A DNA stretch of 64,000 bases from JANPCX01 sp050916095. GTDB lineage: Bacteria; Pseudomonadota; Gammaproteobacteria; Burkholderiales; Burkholderiaceae_C. The position numbers were made by a program, and so were the translations under genes. The notes below the pieces were generated by a model that did not search any database, was not told where the DNA came from, and saw only the letters and a list, made by a program, of their open reading frames with translations. This document shows, piece after piece, positions 9,698 through 18,428 of this stretch; the first letter of the stretch is position 1, and every line of letters starts with the position of its first letter. The stretch covers positions 3,906,001 to 3,970,000 of the forward strand of contig CP050901.1 of the NCBI GenBank assembly GCA_050916095.1, written 5' to 3'.

Positions 9698-11491
9698 ATG
9701 AATACCATCGAACAACAGTTCTTTCACGACCTCGAAAAGAAACTCTGGACTGCCGCTGACAAGCTGCGGTCCAGCCTGGATGCTTCTGTCTACAAACACG
9801 TGGTGCTGGGCCTCATCTTCTTGAAATACGTCTCCGACGCGTTTGAAGAACGGCAGCAAGAACTGCGCGCGCAGTTCCAAAACCCTGAACACGACTACCA
9901 CATGGCCCCCGACGAGTACGGGGGCGCAGGCACGCAAGAATACGAAGACAACATCGCCGCCGAGCTGGAGGTGCGGGACTATTACATCGAGAAAAACGTT
10001 TTCTGGGTGCCCTTTGAAGCACGCTGGCAAACCTTGCGCGACCTGGCCCAATTGCCGCCGGGCAGCGAGCTACCGTGGCAGGTGCCCAAGCGCGACAGCG
10101 ACGGCCGCTACCTGCGCAGCGCAGCCGGTGAGCTGGAGATGGTGCCCGACAAAATGCGTACCGTCGGCTGGTTGATCGACAACGCCATGGAAGCCGTGGA
10201 GCGCGAAAACGCCAAACTCAAGAACGTGCTCAACAAAGACTTTGCGCGTACCCAAATCGACAGCCACAAGCTGGCCGACCTGATCGCCCACTTCTCAGAC
10301 ACCGACTTCAACCGCAAGGATTACAACGGCCAGCCCCTGGGCCTGAAAAGCAAAGACATCCTCGGGCATGTGTACGAATACTTCCTAGGCCAGTTCGCCC
10401 TGGCCGAAGGCAAAAAGGGCGGCCAGTACTACACGCCCAAAGCCATCGTCACGCTGATTGTCGAAATGCTGCAACCCTTCAAAGGCCGGGTGTACGACCC
10501 CGCCATGGGCTCGGGCGGCTTCTTTGTGCAGAGCGAAGAATTCATCGAACAACATGGCAGCGAAGTCGTCAGCGGCAAAAAAGGCCAGATCAGCGTCTAC
10601 GGCCAAGAAAGCAACCCCACCACCTGGAAGCTGGCCGCCATGAACATGGCCATTCGCGGCCTGGACTTCAACTTCGGCGGGCAGCCCGGCGACACCCTGC
10701 AAAACGACCTGCACCCCGACCTGCGCGCCGACTACGTGATGGCCAACCCGCCCTTCAACATGAAGGAATGGTGGAGCGCCAAGCTGGAGCAAGACCCCCG
10801 CTGGCTGGTGGGCGCGCCACCGCAGGGCAACGCCAACTTCGCCTGGTTGCAACACATGCTCTACCACCTGGCCCCCACCGGCAGCATGGCGCTGCTGCTG
10901 GCCAATGGTTCGATGAGCAGCAACACCAACAACGAGGGAGAAATTCGCAAACAGTTGGTGGAACGCGACTACGTGGAGTGCATGGTGGCCCTGCCCGGCC
11001 AGTTGTTCACCAACACGCAAATTCCGGCTTGCATCTGGTTCCTCACCAAAGACAAAGCCAACGGCTTCAACCTCGACAAAAAGAAGCGCGACCGGCGCGG
11101 GAAGTTTTTGTTCATCGATGCACGCCAGCTGGGCTACATGAAAGACCGCGTGCTGCGTGACTTCATGGCGGACGACATCAAAAAGGTGGCAGACACCTTC
11201 CACGCCTGGCAGCAAACCGAACCCCCTACCGTTCGCCCTGAGCTTGTCGAAGGGCATTACCAGGACATTCCCGGCTTTTGTTACTCGGCCACGTTGGACG
11301 ACATCCGCCAACACGAACATGTGCTGACCCCCGGGCGTTATGTGGGCGCACAAGAACAAGAAGAAGACAGCGAAGCCTTTACCGACAAGATGGCGCGTTT
11401 GACATCGCAGTTGGCCGAGCAATTCGCCGAGAGTGCGCAATTGGAAGCGGACATCAAGAAGAACTTGGCAGGCCTCGGGTACACCTTATGA
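9698..11491 (+). CDS. hsdM: Type I restriction-modification DNA methyltransferase HsdM
   Basis: The 597-residue protein has the HsdM N-terminal helical domain (LEKKLWTAADKLRSSLDA), AdoMet motif I DPAMGSGGFF near residue 267 and N6-adenine motif IV NPPFN near 349. It methylates adenine in the target chosen by HsdS and is also part of the HsdRMS restriction complex. Odd feature: residues around 510-519 read PTVRPELVEG, encoded by a 26-bp interspersed repeat (11229-11254) inserted in frame between the conserved C-terminal helices; DIPGFC and LTPGRYVG follow normally. The stop overlaps the next gene's ATG by 4 bp. Confidence 0.96.
   Translation: MNTIEQQFFHDLEKKLWTAADKLRSSLDASVYKHVVLGLIFLKYVSDAFEERQQELRAQFQNPEHDYHMAPDEYGGAGTQEYEDNIAAELEVRDYYIEKNVFWVPFEARWQTLRDLAQLPPGSELPWQVPKRDSDGRYLRSAAGELEMVPDKMRTVGWLIDNAMEAVERENAKLKNVLNKDFARTQIDSHKLADLIAHFSDTDFNRKDYNGQPLGLKSKDILGHVYEYFLGQFALAEGKKGGQYYTPKAIVTLIVEMLQPFKGRVYDPAMGSGGFFVQSEEFIEQHGSEVVSGKKGQISVYGQESNPTTWKLAAMNMAIRGLDFNFGGQPGDTLQNDLHPDLRADYVMANPPFNMKEWWSAKLEQDPRWLVGAPPQGNANFAWLQHMLYHLAPTGSMALLLANGSMSSNTNNEGEIRKQLVERDYVECMVALPGQLFTNTQIPACIWFLTKDKANGFNLDKKKRDRRGKFLFIDARQLGYMKDRVLRDFMADDIKKVADTFHAWQQTEPPTVRPELVEGHYQDIPGFCYSATLDDIRQHEHVLTPGRYVGAQEQEEDSEAFTDKMARLTSQLAEQFAESAQLEADIKKNLAGLGYTL
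11229..11254 (+). repeat. 26-bp interspersed repeat inside hsdM
   Basis: The segment starts CCGTTCGCCCTGAGC and ends TTGTCGAAGGG. Near-identical modules lie inside both MITE copies (25238-25263 and, inverted, in 39173-39283), and a 17-bp stretch recurs inverted at 52507-52523. Here it is read as TVRPELVEG in the hsdM frame without breaking it. Confidence 0.85.
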
Positions 11492-12534
11492 GCACAAACG
11501 TCACCGCCCCCGCTGACTACCGGACCTGGCTGGGCGACCTGAAAGCCCGCTTCAGGCAAGTGCAACTCAAAGCCGCTGTGGCGGTGAACACCGAGTTGCT
11601 CCAGTTTTATTGGGCGCTGGGGGCCGACATCGTGGCCCGCCAAACCGAGCAAACCTGGGGCAGTGGCTTTCTGGAAAAACTCAGCCAAGACCTGATGCAG
11701 GAATTCCCTGAGATGAAGGGGTTTTCACTGCGCAACCTCAAGTACATCCGCCAATGGCACAGCTTTTGGGCTGGCAGCGCAATTGGGCAACAGGCTGTTG
11801 CCCAATTGGCCAGCATCCCTTGGGGGCACAACCTCGCCATCATCAGCAAATGCCAAAGCCAGGCGGAAGCGCTTTACTACGTGCAGCAAACCCAAGCCCA
11901 CGGCTGGAGCCGCGCTGTGCTCACCCACCAGATTGAAAGCGGCCTGTGGCAACGCGAAGGCAAAGCCCTGAGCAACTTTGCACAAACCCTGCCCCCACCG
12001 CAATCTGACCTCGCCGCACAGGTGCTCAAAGACCCCTATGTGTTCGACTTCCTGTCGCTGACGCCCGAACACACCGAGCGCGAACTCGAACGCGGGCTGA
12101 TCGACCACATCACCCAATTCCTGCTGGAACTGGGCGCAGGTTTTGCCTACATGGGCCGCCAAGTGCCGCTGCAAGTGGGCGAGCGCGAGTTCTTTTTGGA
12201 CTTGCTTTTCTACCACGCACGTTTGCACTGTTATGTGGTGGTGGAGCTGAAAACCGTGGACTTTGAACCCGAGTTCGCAGGCAAGCTCAACTTCTACCTG
12301 AAGGCCGTGGACGAACAACTGCGCGGCGACCATGACGCACCCACCATCGGCTTGTTGTTATGCAAAAGCAAAGACCGGCTGGTGGCGGAATATGCCCTGA
12401 GCGACATTCAAAAACCCCTGGGCTTGGCCACCTACACCCTGTCGCACACCTTGCCTGAAGCCCTGCGCGACAAGCTGCCGAGCATTGAGGTGTTGGAGGC
12501 GGAGTTGGGTGGGGAGTTGGGAGGTCGCTTATGA
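11488..12534 (+). CDS. DUF1016 / YhcG-type PDDEXK nuclease
   Basis: This 348-residue protein has an N-terminal DUF1016 helical domain (LGDLKARFRQVQLKAAVAVN; GWGSGFLEKLSQDL-like segment; FSLRNLKYIRQW) and a C-terminal PDDEXK nuclease core. FFLDLLFYH supplies the Asp, and VVVELKTVDF near residue 252 supplies the E-x-K. The ATG at 11488 was chosen over an in-frame upstream one because it overlaps the hsdM stop (ATGA) and gives the normal family start. Such genes often lie inside type I RM operons between hsdM and hsdS; their function is not settled, but a role in defence or RNA/DNA cleavage is commonly proposed. Confidence 0.88.
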   Translation: MSTNVTAPADYRTWLGDLKARFRQVQLKAAVAVNTELLQFYWALGADIVARQTEQTWGSGFLEKLSQDLMQEFPEMKGFSLRNLKYIRQWHSFWAGSAIGQQAVAQLASIPWGHNLAIISKCQSQAEALYYVQQTQAHGWSRAVLTHQIESGLWQREGKALSNFAQTLPPPQSDLAAQVLKDPYVFDFLSLTPEHTERELERGLIDHITQFLLELGAGFAYMGRQVPLQVGEREFFLDLLFYHARLHCYVVVELKTVDFEPEFAGKLNFYLKAVDEQLRGDHDAPTIGLLLCKSKDRLVAEYALSDIQKPLGLATYTLSHTLPEALRDKLPSIEVLEAELGGELGGRL

Positions 12535-13967
12535 AGCCTGAATGGCCACTCGTCAAAATTGAGGACGTTTGCTGCCTCATCGTTGATTGCGTCAACAAGA
12601 CTGCGCCTGTCTCTGCACAGCCAACACCGTTTCGGATGATTAGAACAACGAATGTTCGAGACGGACGAATTGACCTCACGGATTGCAAATTTGTCGATGA
12701 AGAAACTTATCGGAAGTGGACACGACGGGCAGACCTACGAACCGGCGATGTCATCCTCACCCGCGAAGCGCCAATCGGCCAAGTCGGCTGCGTACCCGAT
12801 CAGGAGGGTTTGTTTCTTGGTCAACGTCTAATGCAATACCGTGCAGATCCTGAGAAGCTGGACCATCGCTATTTGCTTTACAGCTTTTTGTCTCCTCAAC
12901 TTCAGCATCAGTTCGGTAGTCATGAAGGCTCTGGATCAGTGGTCAGCCATATCCGTGTTGGCGACTGCTTCAAGTTTGAGCTGCGGTTAGCGCCACTTCT
13001 TGTCCAGAGGAGGATTGGAGACGTGCTTGAGGCCCTAGATGCAAAAATCGACCTCAACCGCCGCATCAACCAAACCCTCGAAGCCATGGCGCAAGCCCTC
13101 TTCAAATCGTGGTTTGTGGATTTCGACCCGGTCAAAGCCAAGATCGCCGCCAAGGCCGAAAGTCGCGACCCGCAGCGCGCTGCGATGAGCGCCATCAGCG
13201 GCAAGGTGGATGCCGAACTCGACGCCCTGACGCCTGAAGCATTCGACCAACTCGCCGCCACCGCCGCGCTGTTTCCGGATGAGATGGAAGAGTCGGCGTT
13301 GGGGGAGATTCCGAGGGGGTGGAGTGCATCGTCATTCGGTTCGTTGCTCTCGCACACGATCGGCGGTGACTGGGGATCAGACACTGTTGATTCGGACAAC
13401 GACACACGTGTAGCCATCATTCGTGGCACCGATATTCCAGACTTGGATCAGGCGCAGGCACACCGGGTACCCATTCGATACACGACGCAGAAAAAGTTGG
13501 CTTCGCGAATGCTTCAAATTGGCGACATCGTGCTGGAGGTATCTGGCGGGAGCAAGGATCAACCCACAGGCCGATCCTTTCGAATCACCGCAAACACAAT
13601 ACGCGAGTTTGATTGCCCAATTGAACCCGCAAGCTTTTGCCGATTGCTGCGCCCCGTCAATCCGGAGATAGGCGTCATCCTGGGGTTGCACTTGGCCCAC
13701 ATCTACGCCCAAGGAAAAACTTGGGAGTACCAAAATCAAAGCACTGGCATTGCGAACTTTCAAACCACCCACTTCCTTGAGGCTGAGTTGGTAGCCAACC
13801 CTCCTGAGATAGTCGCGAAGAGGTTCTACGGTTTGGTCAATTCACTGCTGGAACACCGACACGATGCGCAAAGTCGGCGACTCGCCACCCTGCGCGACAC
13901 CCTCCTCCCCAAACTCCTCTCCGGCGAGCTGTCCGTCACCGAGGCCATGGCGGAGGTCGATACATGA
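12531..13967 (+). CDS. hsdS: Type I restriction-modification specificity subunit HsdS
   Basis: The 478-residue protein has two target-recognition halves separated by the conserved helical spacer INQTLEAMAQALFKSWFVDF (about residues 179-198). It ends with a second conserved region (LATLRDTLLPKLLSGELSV, about 451-469). It sets the DNA sequence recognised by the HsdM/HsdR complex; the two TRDs each read one half of a split site. The start overlaps the DUF1016 stop by 4 bp and the stop overlaps the RhuM-Fic start by 4 bp. The target site cannot be predicted from sequence alone. Confidence 0.95.
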   Translation: MKPEWPLVKIEDVCCLIVDCVNKTAPVSAQPTPFRMIRTTNVRDGRIDLTDCKFVDEETYRKWTRRADLRTGDVILTREAPIGQVGCVPDQEGLFLGQRLMQYRADPEKLDHRYLLYSFLSPQLQHQFGSHEGSGSVVSHIRVGDCFKFELRLAPLLVQRRIGDVLEALDAKIDLNRRINQTLEAMAQALFKSWFVDFDPVKAKIAAKAESRDPQRAAMSAISGKVDAELDALTPEAFDQLAATAALFPDEMEESALGEIPRGWSASSFGSLLSHTIGGDWGSDTVDSDNDTRVAIIRGTDIPDLDQAQAHRVPIRYTTQKKLASRMLQIGDIVLEVSGGSKDQPTGRSFRITANTIREFDCPIEPASFCRLLRPVNPEIGVILGLHLAHIYAQGKTWEYQNQSTGIANFQTTHFLEAELVANPPEIVAKRFYGLVNSLLEHRHDAQSRRLATLRDTLLPKLLSGELSVTEAMAEVDT

Positions 13968-14947
13968 GCAACGCAATTCAGCTTTTCACCGCCCCTGACG
14001 GGCAGGTGCAGCTGTCGGTCTCCATGGACAAGGAGACGGTGTGGCTCACTCAGGAGCAGATGGGAGAACTGTTCGAGCGTGAACGTTCGGTCATCACCAA
14101 ACACATCCGCAATGTCTTTGCCGAAGGCGAGCTGGAGCGTGATTCAGTATGTGCAAAATTTGCACATACTGCCGCAGACGGCAAAACCTATCAGGTCGAC
14201 TACTACAACCTGGAAGTCATTATCTCGGTCGGCTACCGGGTCAAGTCGCAGCGCGGTGTGCAGTTCCGCCAGTGGGCGACTCGGACGCTGAAAGACCATC
14301 TGGTACAGGGCTACACCCTCAATCAGCAGCGCTTACAGGAAAACGGTATCCAGATCAAGCAAGTCGTTGGGCTGCTCTCGCGGACCCTGACCAACCAGCA
14401 ATTGGTGACAACTGAAGGGGCCGCGGTGCTCGGGGTGATCGCCGACTATGCCCGCAGCTGGAGCCTGTTGCAGCAGTATGACGAGCAAAGCCTGGCCAGA
14501 CAGACCCACTCGCAAACCGGGATGCAGGCGCTGGCTTTGCCGGATGTGCTGGCCGCCATCGCAGAGCTCAAAGCGGAGTTGATCGCCAAGGGCGAGGCCA
14601 CAGCGTTGTTTGGGCAACTGCGCGGCGAGGGGCTGGCCTCCAGCATCGCCACCATTGAGCAGGGCTTTGGCGACGAGCTGTTCTACCCCAATGTGGCCAG
14701 CCGGGCAGCGCACTTGCTGTATTTCGTCATCAAAAACCACCCGCTGGCGGACGGCAACAAGCGCTGCGGTTCGTTCTTGTTCCTCTGGTACTTGCGTCTG
14801 AACCAGCATTTGCTCGCCCGGCCTGTGGACCAACTGGTGAACGACAACACCCTGGTGGCGCTGGCGCTGTTGGTGGCAGAGAGTCTGCCGGAACAAAAGG
14901 AGTTGATGGTGCGCTTGATTGAGCAGTTCGTCTTGCTGAAGGATTGA
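13964..14947 (+). CDS. RhuM-Fic fusion protein
   Basis: The 327-residue protein combines an N-terminal RhuM-type domain (VWLTQEQMGELFERERSVI and KHIRNVFAEGEL, about residues 26-60; YYNLEVIISVGYRVKS near 84) with a C-terminal Fic domain. Its catalytic motif HPLADGNKR at about 259-267 matches the Fic HxFx(D/E)GNxR pattern with Leu for Phe, so AMP transfer (or a related phosphodiester transfer) is plausible. RhuM-Fic genes frequently sit next to or inside type I RM loci, but their target is not known. It is coupled to hsdS by a 4-bp overlap; 270 bp then separate it from hsdR. Confidence 0.88.
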   Translation: MSNAIQLFTAPDGQVQLSVSMDKETVWLTQEQMGELFERERSVITKHIRNVFAEGELERDSVCAKFAHTAADGKTYQVDYYNLEVIISVGYRVKSQRGVQFRQWATRTLKDHLVQGYTLNQQRLQENGIQIKQVVGLLSRTLTNQQLVTTEGAAVLGVIADYARSWSLLQQYDEQSLARQTHSQTGMQALALPDVLAAIAELKAELIAKGEATALFGQLRGEGLASSIATIEQGFGDELFYPNVASRAAHLLYFVIKNHPLADGNKRCGSFLFLWYLRLNQHLLARPVDQLVNDNTLVALALLVAESLPEQKELMVRLIEQFVLLKD

Positions 14948-15217
14948 ACGGAAGATGTCGCCGAGCTGGTGCGTTGACATGTTCGGCGAATCAACCCATG
15001 CGCAGGATATGTCGATAATTTCTGCATTTTTCGACATGTTTTTGCAACGTGTCGCAAGAATCGACATGCCACAGCGGCCATCCCGGCATGGGCGGTTTGT
15101 TATTTCTTCGCAAGTGAGGAATGGTGGCCACTTGGTTACCAAGCTGTTGATTTTTATTGGTTTTCTTATTTCATCGCAAACCGATCTGGCTGCACAAGCA
15201 GGCACAAGGGGTCTCAC
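14948..15217. promoter_or_regulatory. Repeat-rich leader upstream of hsdR
   Basis: The gap is more AT-rich than its neighbours and holds repeated TCGACAT/ATGTCGA boxes at 15009-15015, 15031-15037 and 15061-15067, with a partial copy at 14955-14960. There is a palindrome CTTGGTTACCAAG (15131-15143) and a near-perfect direct repeat TTATTTCWTCGCAA (15100-15113 and 15166-15179). It probably contains a separate hsdR promoter with operator sites. The binding protein is unknown. Confidence 0.55.
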
Positions 15218-18200
15218 ATGCTGAACGAGCAACAACTCGAAGCCCTCTGCCTGGGCTGGTTCCAGGAGGCTGGCTGGCGCTGCGCCCACGGCCCGGACAT
15301 GGCGCCCGACAGCAGCGCGCCTGAGCGCACCGACTACCGGCAGGTGATGCTGCGCGAGCGCCTTTTGGCCGCGCTGGCCCGCATCAACCCCCGGATTCCG
15401 CCCGCCGCTTTGGAGCAGGCCGTGCATGCGCTGCAAACGGTGAGCGAACCGCAGATGGTGGTGCGCAACCGCAGCAGCCACCGGCTGTTGCTCAGCGGCG
15501 TGCTGGTGGAGTTTGCAGCCGGGGACGGCAAGAAGACCGACTGGGTGCGTTTCATTGACTTTGCGCAGCCACGCAACAACGACTTTTTGGTGGTGAGCCA
15601 GTTCACCATCACGGGCAACAAACAGCCGCGCCGCCCCGACGTGATCGCCTTTGTGAACGGCCTGCCGCTGACGGTGGTGGAGCTGAAAAATCCGGCCAAT
15701 GAGCAAACCGATGTGTGGGACGCTTTCAACCAACTGCAAACTTACAAAGATGAGATCAGCGACCTGTTCAATACCAACGCCGCCCTGGTGGTGAGTGATG
15801 GCTGGACGGCGCGGGTGGGCTCGCTCACCGCCCATGCCGAGCGCATGCTGCCTTGGCGCACCATCACCAACGAGAACGACCGCCCCCGCTTGCAGATGGA
15901 GCTGGAAACGGTGGTGCGCGGGTTCTTCAAACCCGAGCTGTTTCTGGACTACCTGCGGCACTTCGTGCTGTTTGAGCAGGACGGTGACCACATCGTCAAA
16001 AAAATTGCGGGCTATCACCAGTTTCACGCGGTGCGCGAAGCGGTGCGGGCCACGGTGATTGCGGCACAAGACGTGGACAAGGGCGTGCTGGAGGTGCGCG
16101 AAGAACGCGCCACTTACGGCAAAGAGGTGCTGCCCGGCTCGCGCAAGGCGGGCGTGGTGTGGCACACCCAGGGCTCGGGCAAGAGCATCACCATGGCCTG
16201 TTATGCGGGCAAGCTGCTGCAACAGCCCGAAATGAAGAACCCCACGCTGGTGGTGGTGACCGACCGCAACGACCTGGACGGCCAGTTGTTCGCCACCTTC
16301 AGTGCCGCCAGTGACCTGCTCAAAACCACCCCGCTGCAAGCGAGCGACCGCGATGAGTTGCGCGAGATGCTGGCCTCTCGCGAAGCCGGGGGCATCATCT
16401 TCACCACGGTGCAAAAGTTTGCTTTGCTGGAAGGGGAAGAATCCCATCCGCTGCTCTCAGGCCGCACCAACATCGTGGTGATATCGGACGAAGCCCACCG
16501 CAGCCAATACGGCACCAAAGGTCGGCTGGACACCAAAACCGGCAAGTACGTGTTCGGTTTTGCCAAGCACTTGCGTGATGCGTTGAAGAACGCCACCTTC
16601 ATCGGCTTCACCGGCACACCCATCGAGGACGGGGACAAGGTCACACGGGCGGTGTTTGGCGACTATGTCAGCGTTTACGACATCCAGGACGCAGTGGACG
16701 ACGGCGCCACAGTGCCCATCTACTACGAGAGCCGCTTGGCCAAGCTGGACGTGAACCAGTCCGAGATCGACGCACTCAATGAACGAGTAGAAGAAGTCGT
16801 CGAAGACGAAGAAGACATTGCCAGCCGCGAGAAGACCAAGGGCGAGTGGGCGGCGTTGGAAAAGCTGGTGGGCTCTGGGCCTCGGTTGCAGCAGGTGGCC
16901 CGTGACCTGGTTCAACACTTTGAAGCCCGCATCTCGGTGGAAGACGGCAAAGCCATGATCGTGTGCATGAGCCGCGATATTTGTGTGCAGCTCTACAACG
17001 CCATTTGTGTGGGTGATAAAAACAACCCGCCCCTGCGGCCCGAGTGGCACAGCACCGACCCGGAACAAGGTGCAATCAAGGTGGTGATGACGGGCTCGGC
17101 CGCCGACCGAGCCTTGCTGCAACCGCACCTGTACAGCAAGCAGGTGAAGAAGCGGCTGGAGGCACGTTTCAAGGACGCGCGCGATTCTTTGAAGCTGGTG
17201 ATCGTGCGCGACATGTGGCTCACGGGCTTTGATGCGCCGTGCTGCCACACCATGTACATCGACAAGCCCATGAAGGGCCACAACCTGATGCAGGCCATTG
17301 CCCGCGTCAACCGGGTGTTCAAGAACAAGCCGGGCGGCCTGGTGGTGGACTACATCGGCATCGCCAATGAGTTGAAAGCCGCGCTCAAGACCTACACCGA
17401 TGCCAAGGGCAAGGGCGACCCAGCGCACAACGCTTCTGAGGCCCTGGCCGTGCTGCTGGAAAAGATGGACATCGTGCGCGGCATGATGCACGGCTTGGAC
17501 TACAGCGCATTTGAAACCCATGCCATGGGCTTGCTGGTGCCTGTGGCCAACCACATCCTGGGCCTGAAAGACGGCAAGACGCGATTCCTCGACACCATGG
17601 TGGCCGTGGCCAAGGCATTCTCGTTATGCGGCACGCTGGATGAAGCCGCCGCACTGCGTAAGGAAATCGCCTTTTTCTCTGCCATCAAGGCGGCCATCAC
17701 CAAGTTCACCACCGTGGACAAAAAACGCAGCGACGCCGAGAAAAACAGCGCGCTCAAGCAAATTCTGGACAACGCCATCATCTCGGACGGCGTGGCAGAT
17801 GTGTTCGCGCTGGCTGGACTTGGCAAGCCCAACATCGGGCTTTTGTCGGATGAGTTTCTCGAAGATGTGCGGCAGATGGACAGCCGCAACTTGGCGGTGG
17901 AGTTGCTGGAGAAGCTGCTGCATGACGAGATCAAGGCACGCGCTCGCAACAACGTGGTGCAAGAGAAGAAGTACGGCGACCGCTTGCTGGAAACCTTGCG
18001 CAAATATCACAACCGCGCGATTGAAACCGCTCAGGTGATTGAGGAGCTGATCCAGATGGCCAAGGAGTTCCAGTCTGTGCTGGAGCGCGAGGCGGCGCTG
18101 GGTTTGAGCCCCGACGAAATTGCTTTCTACGATGCGCTGGTCAACAACGAAAGTGCCGTGCGCGAGCTGGGTGATGACATCCTGAAAAAGATTGCCGTCG

Positions 18201-18388
18201 AGATCACCGAGAAGCTGCGTGCCAGTACCACAGTGGATTGGCAGGTGCGCGAAAGCGTGCGTGCACGACTGCGTATTTTGGTACGGCGCTGCTTGCAGAA
18301 GTGGAAGTACCCACCTGACCAGCAGGCCGACGCGGTCGAGTTGGTGCTCAAGCAGGCAGAGTCGCTGTCGAACAACTGGACTACGTGA
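15218..18388 (+). CDS. hsdR: Type I restriction endonuclease subunit HsdR
   Basis: The 1056-residue protein has the HsdR order of domains: a PDDEXK nuclease (PDVIAFVNGLPLTVVELKNP, about 141-160), then SF2 translocase motifs with Walker A QGSGKS near 317 and DEAHRS near 423, GFTGTP near 465, and motif VI-like MQAIARVNRVFKNK near 690. A C-terminal helical domain contacts HsdM. HsdR binds to the M2S complex, translocates DNA and cuts at a distance. All catalytic motifs are present, so restriction should be active. It has its own upstream region rather than being coupled to the hsdM operon. Confidence 0.96.
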   Translation: MLNEQQLEALCLGWFQEAGWRCAHGPDMAPDSSAPERTDYRQVMLRERLLAALARINPRIPPAALEQAVHALQTVSEPQMVVRNRSSHRLLLSGVLVEFAAGDGKKTDWVRFIDFAQPRNNDFLVVSQFTITGNKQPRRPDVIAFVNGLPLTVVELKNPANEQTDVWDAFNQLQTYKDEISDLFNTNAALVVSDGWTARVGSLTAHAERMLPWRTITNENDRPRLQMELETVVRGFFKPELFLDYLRHFVLFEQDGDHIVKKIAGYHQFHAVREAVRATVIAAQDVDKGVLEVREERATYGKEVLPGSRKAGVVWHTQGSGKSITMACYAGKLLQQPEMKNPTLVVVTDRNDLDGQLFATFSAASDLLKTTPLQASDRDELREMLASREAGGIIFTTVQKFALLEGEESHPLLSGRTNIVVISDEAHRSQYGTKGRLDTKTGKYVFGFAKHLRDALKNATFIGFTGTPIEDGDKVTRAVFGDYVSVYDIQDAVDDGATVPIYYESRLAKLDVNQSEIDALNERVEEVVEDEEDIASREKTKGEWAALEKLVGSGPRLQQVARDLVQHFEARISVEDGKAMIVCMSRDICVQLYNAICVGDKNNPPLRPEWHSTDPEQGAIKVVMTGSAADRALLQPHLYSKQVKKRLEARFKDARDSLKLVIVRDMWLTGFDAPCCHTMYIDKPMKGHNLMQAIARVNRVFKNKPGGLVVDYIGIANELKAALKTYTDAKGKGDPAHNASEALAVLLEKMDIVRGMMHGLDYSAFETHAMGLLVPVANHILGLKDGKTRFLDTMVAVAKAFSLCGTLDEAAALRKEIAFFSAIKAAITKFTTVDKKRSDAEKNSALKQILDNAIISDGVADVFALAGLGKPNIGLLSDEFLEDVRQMDSRNLAVELLEKLLHDEIKARARNNVVQEKKYGDRLLETLRKYHNRAIETAQVIEELIQMAKEFQSVLEREAALGLSPDEIAFYDALVNNESAVRELGDDILKKIAVEITEKLRASTTVDWQVRESVRARLRILVRRCLQKWKYPPDQQADAVELVLKQAESLSNNWTT

Positions 18389-18428
18389 CGAACCTCAAAT
18401 TGGCGCCCACATTGAAAGGGGAAATTGA

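Noticed and set aside
10385..11440. A 351-codon open frame antisense to hsdM
   Set aside because: HsdM motifs on the + strand explain the region; the antisense product has no recognisable domain.
14955..15224. An 89-codon frame in the hsdR leader
   Set aside because: It overlaps the hsdR start and has no ribosome site; the repeats in this gap fit a control region better.
14333..16447. A 704-codon open frame on the minus strand across the hsdR start
   Set aside because: It covers the RhuM-Fic gene, the gap and hsdR, all of which are well supported on the + strand. Its translation is low-complexity His/Gln/Gly-rich.
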